Below are positions 26,398 to 38,244 of a stretch of DNA of 64,000 bases, one piece after another (positions within the stretch are counted from its first letter, which is position 1; every line of letters starts with the position of its first letter). The notes beneath the pieces are model-generated. The model saw only the letters and a list, made by a program, of their open reading frames with translations. It made no database searches and had not been told where the DNA came from. Origin of the DNA: Geosiphon pyriformis (taxonomy: Eukaryota > Glomeromycota > Glomeromycetes > Archaeosporales > Geosiphonaceae); the NCBI GenBank assembly GCA_016748015.1, contig JAAOMT010000639.1:190689-254688 (forward strand), read 5' to 3'. Made by a program: the position numbers and the translations under genes.

Positions 26398-28918
26398 AAT
26401 ATCTTTATTATTATTATTAAACTATTTAAATATTTGTTTTATAAAAAAATCTGAAAATGTGATATATTGTTTAGGATTTAAATTATTATTATTGTTATTG
26501 TTAATACTGTTAAAACTATTATTATTATTATTGTTGAAGTCTGAATTGCAATTAACTTTTAATTCTGATTTTACATACTTGCTAATTGGTTTTTTTTTAG
26601 AGATTGAATAGATCATATATGATAGTAGACTGTAAATAAGATCACAATTATCACAGTATTTAAAGTCACTAAGAATTAGACAATATTTGTAAAATTTAGT
26701 ATTTAATTATTTTAGTTTTTGCTTCTGTTCTTTTTTTATGAGTGCTAATTTTTGATAGTATTTATAAAATTGTTTTAAGTCACTTATAATATTAACAAAT
26801 ATATTCAGATTTAAGATAAAAACAGATTCAAAGAGTTTTAATGAGTTATTTTTAATTATTAATATCTTATTAGATAAAATAACTTTAATTTTGGCACTTA
26901 TTATTTTTCAGATTTTATTGTTGTTGTATAGATAATCATCTAAACATAAAAAAGCTGTTTTATACAGTGTCTATAAGCATTTTTTTATTTATTTAATTGT
27001 TAATAAAAATTGTGTATTGGCATAATTTGTTGTATGTTTTTCTACAATTAAAAATGTTATTTCATATTTTTTTATTAAGTAGAGTTTTTTCACAAGTAAA
27101 ACACAGTTTATTGTTCTATTTTTTTTGTTATTTTGGTCTTTCAAATTATTTTTAGTAACAGACTTTATAGTAGTAACAGATATGTGTTTTTTTAGTAATA
27201 TATAAGCTTTTATAGATAAAAGCTTTTTGTTATAATTCTTGTATTTAAGTAAGACATAAAGTGATTGTTGTTTTGGTTTTGGTATTAAGTATAAAACATA
27301 TCAATTATTAATTGTTTTATTTATGAAGATCATAATTTGTTTTTGTTTTTTTCTTTTTTTTTCTATGTAAGTATTGATAACAACTTATTGTGGTTTTTTT
27401 AGCTTATAAGACTTAGTATGCTTTTTAGATAGATTTTTTTTTAAACTTTATTAATAGTTATGTATTGATAATACTTTTAAAGTGGCTGTAGATAACTAGA
27501 ATTTAAATGTGCTAATTATTATAGTTAAGCTAAAGCTCTTAAATATTTTAGTAAGAACTACATTGGTTTTAGAAAGCCAGCTATTATTAATGAAAGCTTG
27601 GTATTGTATAGTTTTTATTATTAAAACTTTAATTAATATAATATTTCCATTAATTTCAAATAAGAAGTTATTAATTTTGTTAAGAAGAGTTTTTATTGCT
27701 TTATTAGCAGTAATAATTTTAATACTAGCAGTTTAATTAACTTGATAACTTAATTGGTTCATGAATTGTCATGTAATAATACTGTTTACTAAACCACTAT
27801 TAAAAATTAGCTTGATAAAATAGTCATCAACTTTAATATCAATATATATGACAGTAATTAATTTAACTTCAAAAGCAGTTTCATTAAATAATAGAGTTTT
27901 TACTGAGTTTTTAAGTTCAAAGAAAAAAATAGCAGCAAATAACTTATCTTTAATTATTATAACTGGTAAAATATTGTTAATAAGTAGTTACTCGATTTCT
28001 AAATTATTGAATAAGTTGTTTTTTAAAATAACTAAGAGACTTAAGTAGCTCTGTAAATTCGGATTTTAAATATATTTACTTTCTGAATTTTTTTTAACAC
28101 AATTCTAAGTGTTAGTTTGAAGTATTGAAGATTAGTTAATTTATAATTATTGCTGATCTCCAATTTGGTTAAATAATCTTTAGTTATTAGTTTTTGGCTG
28201 GCAATTGAACTAGATTTGGTAATAGTGCTTAAATTTGTAGAAGTTAATAGACTACTTATAACAATAGAGCTTAATAAATCATAAATGTTAATATCTAATA
28301 TATTAAAGATATATATAATAGCTAATGTATTATTAATGCATAATAAGATTAATATTGTTATGGTTCTAATAAACTACTAACATAATTTGGAATTTGAAAT
28401 TAATAATTGGAGTTTTTATATTGATTTCTTAATTATAAATTATTTATTTATAAATAACAATTTGCTTTAATATGTTTTTATTTGTGGCAATAGTAGCAAA
28501 TATGTGTTTTTTGCTACTATTATTGATTTGCTGTTAATAAAGATAATATTAGATACAATTGATTTTGAAACTAATTTGAGTTTTTTTAATTATTACAATA
28601 TTGAAAAATTTGATAAATTGCTAAGTTATTAATTAAGTATTTCTTAATCTTTTGATTAATTGCTTTACCAAATTGTTTCAATTTAGTATTTAATTTAAAT
28701 GATTTATTTATTACTAGATTTATGGCTTAAACATAATTGGTTTTAAGCTTAGTTAATTTAAAATCTTTGGTATAAGTAACTGTATTTTAAAAAGTGTTTG
28801 GATGTAATAAATATACTTATTACAACAAACTGCTGTATAATCCACAAATAAATTGGTTCAAAATTTGTAATACTATAAAGTAATTAATGTTAATAGCTTG
28901 TATTTAGTATAGATTTTG

Positions 28919-28922
28919 ATAA
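28919..28922. repeat. Target-site duplication of element B (left copy, ATAA)
   Basis: ATAA precedes the LTR start at 28,923 and recurs at 42,116-42,119 directly after the 3' LTR. Support comes from the restored gag alignment of D rather than from four AT bases alone. Confidence 0.65.
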
Positions 28923-29840
28923 TGTTATTCATAAAATATAGGAATTAAATATTAGTACATAAATTAGCCAATCAGAATAGACATAGTAAAAGTGGAATTC
29001 TAGGATTTTTTTCAGAGAAATTGCAGAATTGCAGAATTACAGAATTTCTGGAATTCCAGAATTTCTGGCTAAAGAATTGAGAAATTCAAAGAATCTTGTA
29101 CAATGAAATTTATGTATATATAGCAGTAGTATCAGAAGTTAAAAAATTAGTCAAAAAGGCTTTCAAAATCAGTAAGACTCTCAGAGTCAATTAGACTTAC
29201 AAGTCATAATTATTAAAATTTCCAAGACTCTTTAGTTTAGATTTGATTTAAGCAACCTTTCTATTTACAAATATCAATAAATAATTATTCACTATCTCAA
29301 TCCATTCTTCATTATCAACACTTTATGTTGATAGTAACTGATACTTAATCACATTAGAACAATAGCTCTTGATTATGGCTATTGATGGGATACTAACATT
29401 TATTGTCTTGGCTTATTTTTTTATTGTCTTTATTTTTTTTATTTTTTTTTATTTTATTTTTTTATTTTATTTTATTTTATTTTCTGTCTTTGTTTATTTT
29501 AATTACTAACTTGATTAAAAAGATTAACATGCAAAGGTACTAATGTCAGAATATAGCACTGATAAAAGACCCAGAAATAAGAGTAGACACTCAAATTTAA
29601 GGATAGTTTACCAAGAGATTGCTGGCCACCATGCTGAGAAAAAAAATTTGACAGAATTGCAGTTCTAAGAAGCTACAGATAAAACAACTAGTGAATCTCT
29701 GTCTATTATACAAAGAATTCAACCAAAACCTTCAGATTATAGAAACCTTCAGATAACCAAAACTTTCAAATTACAAAAACCTTTAGATACCAAAATCTTC
29801 AGAAATCACTCACCAAATTACTTAAAAGTTAACTGTAACA
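28923..29840 (+). mobile_element. 5' LTR of element B
   Basis: 918 bases, TGTTAT to GTAACA. The inner ends form the short inverted repeat typical of LTRs. It contains a GAATTC/TTCNNGAA array at 28,995-29,065, a TATATATAGCA promoter block near 29,113-29,123, and blocks shared with all other LTRs here. Confidence 0.85.
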
Positions 29841-29855
29841 TTTGGTGCTTCCTGT
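29841..29855 (+). other. Primer-binding site of element B, interrupted
   Basis: TTTGGTGCTTCCTGT follows the LTR end, then element A begins. The rest (TAAGATATAATC) resumes at 39,862 after the duplicated CTGT. The site is split in the middle. Confidence 0.75.
29852..29855. repeat. Target-site duplication of element A (left copy, CTGT)
   Basis: CTGT occurs at 29,852-29,855 and at 39,858-39,861, flanking the LTRs of element A exactly. Being non-AT it is unlikely to be chance. Confidence 0.85.
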
Positions 29856-30681
29856 TGTTACTTGAAAAAAGAAAGCCTATCAAAAAAAGAAAAAAAAACA
29901 TGACCTAAAAAAAAATGTAACAAAATGTAAAGAAATACAGAATAATATGTAATAACATCAGATAACGTATTATAACATAGGATAATTAGTTATAATATAA
30001 AAAAACGAAGTAATAGTTAGCAAGAACAGACAATCCAAAGCAATTTTGTAAAATTAGAAAATACATATATATAACAATAGCATTAGAAGCAGAAAAGACA
30101 AAATCACCAGACAGAAATTTATTAGTTACTATTCCCCAGTTAGAAACCATATCATTCCAAAATATCAATAAATATACTTATTTAATATCTCAAATCCAAT
30201 TGTTTGCTATCAACTCTAAATGTTGATAGTAATTGATACTTAAAACACTCGGAAACAATAGCCCTTGATTATGGCTATTGATAGAATATTAACTTATATT
30301 GCCTTGACTTATTGTCTTTATTTGTCTTTATCTCTTTATTTTTGCTTTATTTTGTTGTGTATACTAATTGATTGAGGATTAAGTGCTAAGTATTAATGTT
30401 AAAAATTGTCTAGTAAAAGACTCCTGCAAGTGAGTAGAATGCATAAAAATTACAAATTGCTTATTAGAAGATTGCTAACCACCATGCTGAGAAAAAATTG
30501 ACAAAATTGTAATTTTGGGAAGCTATGAATAAAATAACACGAGAATCTCTGTCTATTATACAAAAAACTCTAATCAAAACCTTCAGATTAAAACATCTTC
30601 AAACATTACTAATGTCATCAATTGAACATTAAGTTATGGATTTGTTATTTGCTTTGAGACTCCAAATAATTACTTATAATA
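29856..30681 (+). mobile_element. 5' LTR of element A
   Basis: Begins TGTTACTTG and ends in decayed GTAACA (ATAATA). U3 has a decamer rhythm around 29,935-30,000 and a TATA box at 30,066-30,074. It matches the 3' LTR over its whole length without net length change. The differences are mostly C/T and G/A. Confidence 0.9.
30066..30074 (+). promoter_or_regulatory. TATA box of the element A 5' LTR
   Basis: TATATATAA inside a block (ATATATATAGCAGTAG type) found at the same place in every LTR of the window, e.g. near 4,513, 29,115, 39,240, 41,443 and 46,345. Conservation in decayed copies supports a core promoter. Confidence 0.6.
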
Positions 30682-30700
30682 TTTGATGCTCTCTGTGAAG
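30682..30700 (+). other. Primer-binding site of element A
   Basis: TTTGATGCTCTCTGTGAAG follows the 5' LTR, a mutated form of TTTGGTGCTTCCTGTGAAG seen at 665-683. The TGG that should pair with the tRNA CCA end has become TGA. Confidence 0.65.
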
Positions 30701-30744
30701 TATAATCTTACAGAAAATCAGCACCAATACACAACCATCCAAAA

Positions 30745-33360
30745 GTGACAGAACCAAAAAAAATAGAAACAAACCATTTAGAATTTGCCAAATCTTTATT
30801 CCAATACTACTGTCAATACTTGGAATTAATTAACAATCACCTATTAGCAGAATCAGTTTTCAATTTCTATGTCAATAAGAGAATCTTATATTTGCTAAAA
30901 GTACCAGTAGAAACCAACTCAGCCAGAGGAAATTTCTACAATAAATTAATCCAAAATACCAGTCTACTAGTGAATTATAATTTCACAGCAATCCTCACTG
31001 AAATCAATAAAGAAATTGAAATCCACACTCAACAAAGATATCCAATCATTTATGCAAACAAAGGTAAAAGAAAACTACAAATATCAACAGTAACATCTCA
31101 AAAAATACAACCACCTATTTGGAAGAAAACAAGACTTAAATTACCAACAAATCTATTATACTACTATACATCTAGAAGTGCTATCAACATCTCATCAACA
31201 GGCATGTTCACATTAAATGTGAAAACTCCATTAGCACAAATACTCTTTCAAAGTAAACAATCAAAAACTGATCTATTAGAAATCTATAGTGAATATTTCG
31301 AGGGATTTAAGTCGTAATTACCAATGCCATCAGGATTACAATTACTGCCACTTCCATTAGATTTCGGAATCACGAGTTCTTGAAAAGTAACGGCATCAGA
31401 GGAAAAAGAAAATGACAATCAGAAATTCAATTACCAAAACCCGATTATCAAAAACCCTGAAATCAAAACCATGAATGTTCAAACTCAGCAAAACCCAATT
31501 TTAGAAAATCTGAAAATTGAAGCTTTGAATCTTCAAACTCCACAAAATCAGAATAATCCAAATCCTAACATTAATAATCAACAAAACTTACCTCCAGTAA
31601 TTGTCATCCACTCATTACTAGTTACTATACAATAACAGCAACCAAACTTGGATTTAATAGCTTATGCCCCAATAGCAAAACTCAAAAAATTTATGGGTGA
31701 AGAAAACAATGTTCAGAGGTGGCTAAACAATGTTAAAAAAGCCATCACAGCCAATAAATAAAATAATGCCAGAGCCATACAAGCCATTCTATATTTCCTC
31801 TAGAATACCACCAACTCGTAATATCAAAGTCTGGGTAACAAACCCCAGGATTTCAATGCATTCAAGCTTGCATTTCTGCAATATTTCAGCAATAATAACA
31901 GCATCAACTGCTTAATTAACATCTTTACTACCATTAAGCAAGAAGAACCTAAAGCAGTTACTATTTACTTGGGATGCTTTCACAAAAATCTGCACCAAAT
32001 TCAGGCAATATAGATCAATTATTTTACAGTGCCACAAATTTTAAACCAATTCATTAGAAATCTGTGCAGTAACATCTTCCAACATGTATATTTCTTGCAT
32101 CAAAAAAAAAGGCTGAAAGTTGCAAGGTTTCTGAAAAAATGTTCAGCAGACCTTCAAGCTGCTATTACAAACACCAGAGATTTTGAAGCAGTTAAACTTA
32201 AAGCCAACTATGTCCAAGCCATAAATCTAGTGATAAACAGATCATTTAAATTGAATTCCAAATTAAAACAATTCAGTGATTCAATTAATCAGAAACTAGA
32301 AGAATACTTAGCTAACAATTGAGCAATTTATCAATCTCCACAATAACATGATAATTTAGGAAACACAAATTGTTTTCAAAATTAGTTGCATCTTTCATTA
32401 TCATCATCCAATCAGCCATGACAGCAAGAAACATGTAGTTGCTACAATTGTGATAAACAAGGTTACATCAGAGTTAGCTGCCAAGTTTATAGCAATAATT
32501 CATAATCAGAGAATCAAAATCGAAACTTCAATCACAGATTTCAAACTCTGAACCACTACTCAAATCAAGATCACTATCAATCATATTACACTCAAATAGC
32601 ACAGCAATCAATCTACCAAATCCCAGTTTATCAAACCCCAGCACCAGTTATCTACCAGCCACAGCCACAAGTAATATATCAGCCACAACAAATTCAAACC
32701 CTGCTATACAATCCAATCCAGATGTCATCTGGAAACCAAAGACTGAAAATTGTTCAGCAAAACTGGAGATTAGTGATGGTTGTACATTAACTATGTCCTA
32801 GGAATTCAGGAAACAGATACAACCAAAATCAGAGTTTTCAGAACTATTTAAGTCTTTTAGTTACCCCAGAAGATGCTTCAATCAACAACAACCTGAAAAT
32901 CTCTCTGAAGCAAACAATCAATAACAACATACCTCTAGCTACTGTCACAAATAACAAATTATTAGCAGCCATTTTTCCCTTTGAAATCGAGGAACCAACT
33001 GAAACTTTTCTCTTTAGTGGAGCCACTCTTGATATGAAACCCATCACTGTCATGTACACCAATACCAAGATCAATGGACAGACCATCAAGCTGATTCTAG
33101 ACAGTAATTCAGCAGGCAGCATTATTACACAACAACTTATAAACCAATTAGATCACTGAATTAATTGTGCTGCTAGCACCAGAATTATCACTACTGATAG
33201 AGCCACCAAAACTTCAATTGGCAAAATTGACAATTTTTCTATTAAAGTCAATGGTATTATTGTACCAATCAAGATTTTAGTCATAAAAGCCACCCAGTAC
33301 TAAGCTCTTATTGGTAATAACTGGCTGTCTAAAACCAATGTTGTGCTTGACTAAAACACC
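30745..33360 (+). pseudogene. gag: gag and aspartic protease of element A
   Basis: One reading frame carries, in order, an open N-terminal stretch (30,745-31,317, no ATG near the start), a Gag core with the KFMGEENNVQRWLNNV motif (about 31,685-31,735) and an open helical segment 32,029-32,322. The zinc knuckle at 32,440-32,481 reads CYNCDKQGYIRVSC, with His changed to Tyr. An aspartic protease starts at 33,034 with catalytic LDSNSAGS in place of LDSG, and an ALIGNNWL motif near 33,306-33,330. Gag packages element RNA and the protease matures it. Breaks are stops such as TAA at 31,315 and stops at W or Q codons. The lost His and Gly are C-to-T or G-to-A changes. Confidence 0.8.
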
Positions 33361-34556
33361 CAGAAGCTACAGCTCAGCCAAAATGGGCAACATACTAGAG
33401 TACCAGCCATCTGTGGACACTTCAAGACCACTACAACTGCATTACTAATTAAATTTGAGAAAAAAAAGAAGAAACCTACCTGGGAAGCCTACCAAGTTTT
33501 GTGGGCTGATATTAATCACAACAAATTACCGCCAATACTGTCTTGGGACAACAAAGAGAAAAAAAAAGAAGAAAATAAGCCATAAAAAGATACCACCAAT
33601 GAAATTACCAGTGGCTCGAGAAGTTCTTATTCAACTGACACCAGACCAAAGCCACCCTATATCCTATTTAAGTGCAAAAACTGCAAAAAAAAGTTGTCTT
33701 CCATGAGAGCTTGGGTTGCACCCAATAAAAACTATTAGATGCAAACCCATTACTATTGCAAACCATGTTACCGTAAATGCTATGGCTACCCAAAACACCA
33801 AGGCAAGTAGGACAATGAACCATGTCTTGCTTATGGCAAACAACTGTTCGACAAAGAAATATAGAACAGTATTCTTGGTCAAGAAAAAATCTGTGATATA
33901 TTGTGTTAATACACAATTTTCATTAATGATTAGATAAGTCAAGGAACTCCAATAACTACAGTCTAATATTGAACAATCTCTTACCTAGACAATTACTTAC
34001 ATAATGAAAGTGAGATTTGGAGAATGGCCAACACTAAGATAGAAGGCGCTTTGCCCAGTGAGATCTTAGAAATAAAGAACAATTCTCTTAAACCAGTTGA
34101 AGTTGTTCTTATTTCCAATTTCAATGCCTTTTTAGATATTGAGACAGGCCCAAAGAAATTTCATAAACACTACTAAAATTTAGCATCCACTCAAAAAGAA
34201 TAAGAACAGCATTAAAAGAAATAAACATCTAATTATGTGACCACTGTTTAATCCCATGTGACTTTTAGTATTGTAATGAATGTGACCTCATCTACAATCT
34301 ACCACCACACAGAATTTACACGATCCCAGAAGAGGAAAAACCAATCAGCAGCTGTGCATCAGAATTGGATTCAACTTTTAATCTTGATTCAAACTCCAAT
34401 AATGATGACAACAACAGTTCCAGCTCTGTTCAAAATAGCAACAGCAATAATAATGATAATTTAAATTTAAATTCAGACTCTGAACAGTACATTGCACTTT
34501 TTGATCTCTCTAAAAAGCAGGAACTCAAATAGTTTAGTGACAATAATGAAAGTATT
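33361..34556 (+). pseudogene. pol N-terminal region of element A: two cysteine clusters and an Asn/Ser-rich linker
   Basis: A CKNC pair at 33,673-33,684 is followed within about 40 codons by YYCKPC and a further Cys, a zinc-ribbon-like pattern. A second cluster, CDHC and YCNEC, begins at 34,236 in another frame, so a frameshift lies between them. An Asn/Ser/Asp-rich linker (about 34,360-34,500) leads into the dUTPase. The clusters are not a standard Ty3/gypsy domain. Their role is unknown. Confidence 0.55.
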
Positions 34557-34956
34557 ATGCCAGAACGCATACATGATACTAATACAAGGTTTGATTTGAA
34601 ATATCTGAGAAAAAATCCCATCAAATTGGAACCACATTCATGTATCTGCATTGATTTCAAAGTAGCACTGGAAATCCTTGCAACAACAATGGTTCAATTA
34701 GCATCTAGAAGTAGCTTAGCAAAAAAAAAAATCAGCATTAAAGAAGAAATAATTGACACCAGATATGTAGGAAATATTATTGCTATGCTACAAAATGACT
34801 TAGAAAAGGTCTATATTATAGAGCCAAATGAAAAGATAACACAGGCAATATTCCTGTCTCTGGTTAAAGTAGCTTAATTAGTATCAGTAGGAAACAGAGA
34901 AAAATTAAGAATTATAGCTAGAAGGATACAGAGATTTGGATCAGAATAGATATACC
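34557..34956 (+). pseudogene. dUTPase domain of element A
   Basis: The trimeric dUTPase motifs appear in order: I TNTRFDL (for DAGFDL), II ASRSSLAKK, III EEIIDTRYVGNI, IV EKITQAIF, and V RRIQRFGS. Every departure from the family consensus visible here is a G-to-A change in the codon. dUTPases cleave dUTP to dUMP and keep uracil out of new DNA. The frame is open from 34,557 to 34,877, then has a stop at 34,875 and a frame change near 34,947. Placement between protease and RT differs from lentiviruses, where it lies between RT and integrase. Confidence 0.8.
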
Positions 34957-35583
34957 AGTTAATATGGCAGAAAAAAAAGTTATTAACAAAGGAGAAATTA
35001 TATTCACCCATCAATCAATTTTTATTCTGCCATATAACCAATATATGTTAATCATAGAAAGAAAAATGAAGAATCAGGCACAAATTTTTGAAGCAGAACC
35101 AACCATTTGCAAATCAAGAGAAATTGGACTTATCAATCTCTCAGCCAAAAACAAGAACCATATCAAAATTCTCATCTACAATACAACAGAAAACATCATA
35201 AAAATACCAAAAGAAACTACCATCAGATATTTAAGCACTGAAGTTAAAAAACAGCCACCAAACTCTATTCCAGATTTTTTACAGCTTTGCAGATATGTGA
35301 ATATCATATCACAAACAATTTACAGACAGAATGAATGTTATCTGCTCCAACCAAAACAATTAAAACAAATAAACATAGGAAACTTAGACCCACTTCAATG
35401 TATACAGCTCAAGATGTTACTCAACAACTTTAATAACATTTTTGCTGGCAAAAATAAATTTGGCCATACTGACATCATCCAGCATCAAATCAAAACTGGA
35501 GATGCAATGCTAATAAAACAATGAGCATATAGAATACTACCAGCCAGCCATGAAATCATTCATCAAGAAATCAATCAGATGCT
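34957..35583 (+). pseudogene. Spacer between dUTPase and RT of element A
   Basis: An open stretch, 34,964-35,524 (186 codons), in the same frame as RT. It contains IYNTTEN and TGDAMLIKQ near its end; the latter resembles the segment just before the RT fingers in Ty3/gypsy Pol. No separate domain is recognised. Confidence 0.55.
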
Positions 35584-36754
35584 TAACAATGGGCTAATTT
35601 AGCTATCAATGAGCCCATGGTCATTACCAGTAGTACTAGTCCATAAAAAAAATGGGAAAATTTGCTTTTGTGTGGATTACAGAAAACTAAATAAAGTAAC
35701 AAAAAGAGATAGCTACTCAACTCCAAAGATCCAAGAACTGTTTGATGCTTTTGGAGGAAAGAAATGGTTTTCAACTTTGAACTTAGACAGTGGTTACTGG
35801 CAAGTAGCCATGAAATCAAAAGATAAAGAAAAAATGGCTTTTACAATATAAGAAGAGAATTTCGAATTTGAAGTAATGCCATTTGGTTTGATGAATGCAC
35901 CAGCCATCTTTCAATGACTAATAGAAATTGTTTATACCAGACTACTATGAAAATCAGTAGTTGTTTACTTAAATAACACAAATGTGTTCTCTAAGACATT
36001 CAATGATTATTTGTATTATCTCCAACAAGTGTTTGAAAGACTAAAAAAAGCTGGATTAAAATTAAATGCAACTAAGTGTTTCTTTGGAAAAACTGAATTC
36101 AAGTTTTTGAGACATGTTGTGAGCAAAGATGGTATCAAAATAGATCCAGACAAGATTAAGATAATTAAGAACTTTCCAGTACCAACCAACTTGACAGAAT
36201 TAAGAGCATTCTTGGGATTTGCCAAATACTATTGCTGCTTTATTAAAGACTTTTCTAAACTGGTCCAGTCATTATACCAGCTCCAATCAAAAAACATCAA
36301 GTATGAATAAACAGAAAACCAGCAAAAAGCTTTCGACATATTAAGAAGAAAGCTTATTCAAGCTCTAATGTTAATGTATCCAGATTACAACAAACTATTT
36401 ATCATCACCACCAATACATCAGGCCAAGCATTGGAAGCAATACTATTGCAGAGAGAACTGAATGGAAGAAAACATCCAGTAGCATATACCAGCCAAAGTT
36501 TAAGTCCAGCTGAAAAGAACTATAAAACACCAGCATTAGAATACTTAGCAATTTATTGGGCAGTCATAAAATGGAAAAAATACTTAAGCCAGAAGTTCAA
36601 CATATACACTGATCATAAAAAATTGACTTCAATCCAGAAGCAAGAATTTGGAAATGATTGTTATATTCAATGGAAAATAAAACTTTCACCATTTAAATAT
36701 ATTGTACACTACAAAAAAGGAAAAAAAAACAGAAATACCAACAGTTTATTATGA
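35584..36754 (+). pseudogene. pol: Reverse transcriptase and RNase H of element A
   Basis: RT motifs in order: PWSLPVVLVHKKNG, FCVDYRKLN, STLNLDSGYWQV, MPFGLMNAPAIFQ, and the active site YLNN (35,966-35,977) where YxDD is expected, then FLGFAKYY. RNase H follows, with NTSGQALEA (Asp changed to Asn) and IYTDHKKL. Stops fall at 35,851, 35,920, 35,950 and 36,310. Loss of both catalytic Asp residues alone would abolish activity. Confidence 0.85.
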
Positions 36755-37921
36755 ATAAGACAAATCTAAGAACATTTCAACCCAAAAATATAACAAAAGA
36801 TGAATACACAAAAATATCAACAACTTGAACATTTTATAAATACTCAATGGTTCAAGAAGAAATTATCTCAAAAGAAACAAAACCATATTAAACAACAGTC
36901 CAAATATTTTATTACTCATTAAAATATACTTTATCAGAAAAACAGAAAGAATTCAGATCAACCAACCAGAGTAATTACAGAATCAGAAAAAGAAACAATA
37001 TTATTTAACATGTACTCCAATCCAACAGCAGGACATTTTCACAAAAAAGCAATCATAAAAAGAACCAGAAATAGATACTATTGGCCATTCATATACTTAG
37101 ACATCATCTAATACATGCAAAATTGTGATGCTTGTCAGAAAAGAGAAGGAACAAGACTCAGTGAACCATTAAGACCAATCAAAGTAGAACAACCATTTGA
37201 GCATATTGAAATTGACTTAGTCAGATCATTAACAATAACTAACAAAGAAAACAGATACATTACAGTAGTTATGAATTATCTTATTAAATAGCCAGAAGCA
37301 AAAACAATTCAAAAAGCAGATGCAGAATCCATTGCCAAATTCATCCATCAAGATTTGATTTGTTGACATGGATATTTAAAAAAATTATTATCTAACCAAG
37401 AAACTCATTTTGTAAATAGAACATTAACAGAATTGAGTTAAAAATTCAGAATAAAGAGATCATTATCATCACCATATTACCTACAAACCAATGGATTAGT
37501 CAAAAGATTCAATAGAATATTGTGTGAAGCAATAGCCAAAATCAGCCAAAAAAACCAGAACAAATGGGATTTATTCATACCATCAGTATTATTTGTTTAT
37601 CGAATGATGAAGCAAGATACTATACAAGCAACACTATTTGAATTAGTATATGGTAAAACAGCAACATTATCAATTGAAATAGAGGTCAATATATATCCAA
37701 TAGAACCAATAACAGAAGAAAATTTCCAAGAAACATTACTGACAAGAACATATGACTTAATGAAAATATTAGAAAACAAATGGCAAAGAGCAGCTGATAA
37801 CATTCAAAAATCACAAGAAAAACAAAAAAAAAGGCATGATAATCAACTACCAGATAAACCAGTTGAATTCAGGATTGGAGACAAAATATTATTACATTGT
37901 ACCAAAACAGAAAAACAGTGA
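36755..37921 (+). pseudogene. Integrase of element A
   Basis: A His-His-Cys-Cys finger with AGHFHKKA and CDACQKREG spans about 37,030-37,150. In the DDE core the first Asp is kept (IEIDLV). The second is Asn in SNQETHFVN (AAC at 37,394-37,396). The Glu is Lys in NGLVKRFNR (AAA at 37,502-37,504). The open C-terminal stretch 37,520-37,921 is normal for the family. Both lost catalytic residues are G-to-A changes. Confidence 0.85.
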
Positions 37922-38244
37922 AATGAAAAGTTTGATTCAAAATAAAACAGACCATTTCACATACATGAAATTTTAGGAAACAGATCTTACAAGTTATGAT
38001 TAAAAAACAGAATTCTAAAAAAAACAGCACATGGAAATCATTTAAAAATTTATCAAACACAAGAATCAACATCAGTAGAATCACAACTAGGAGCACAAAT
38101 TCTATTAATCAGACCAGAAAATATACCACAAGATATGGAACTAATCATAATCATCAAAATATAGCTACACACATGCTGAAATTTAGATATTACATGCATA
38201 TAAGTTTTGAGACCACAAAGAAAAGAACAATAGAAATTTCAAAC

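Larger units (their letters stand above)
21901..28922 (-). pseudogene. gag (3' part) and pol of element D, decayed
   Basis: Minus strand, from high to low coordinate. Gag continues from the junction at 28,922. The zinc knuckle near 28,505-28,464 reads CYYC, HK, stop, KHIKANC. The protease region lies near 27.5-28.0 kb (open frames on the plus strand there are shadows). An Asn-rich linker is at 26,616-26,422 and dUTPase at 26,397-26,005. The RT active site at 23,999-24,010 reads YLNN. The integrase zinc-finger remnant NCDAY lies near 22,855, and the integrase core near 22,640-22,740. Stops throughout. Confidence 0.7.

Noticed and set aside
27509-28048. Two plus-strand open frames
   Set aside because: They are antisense to the gag-protease region of minus-strand element D; the same kind of shadow occurs antisense to element A at 32,844-33,122.
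33664-33942. Overlapping minus-strand frames up to 92 codons
   Set aside because: They are shadows of the cysteine-cluster region of element A.
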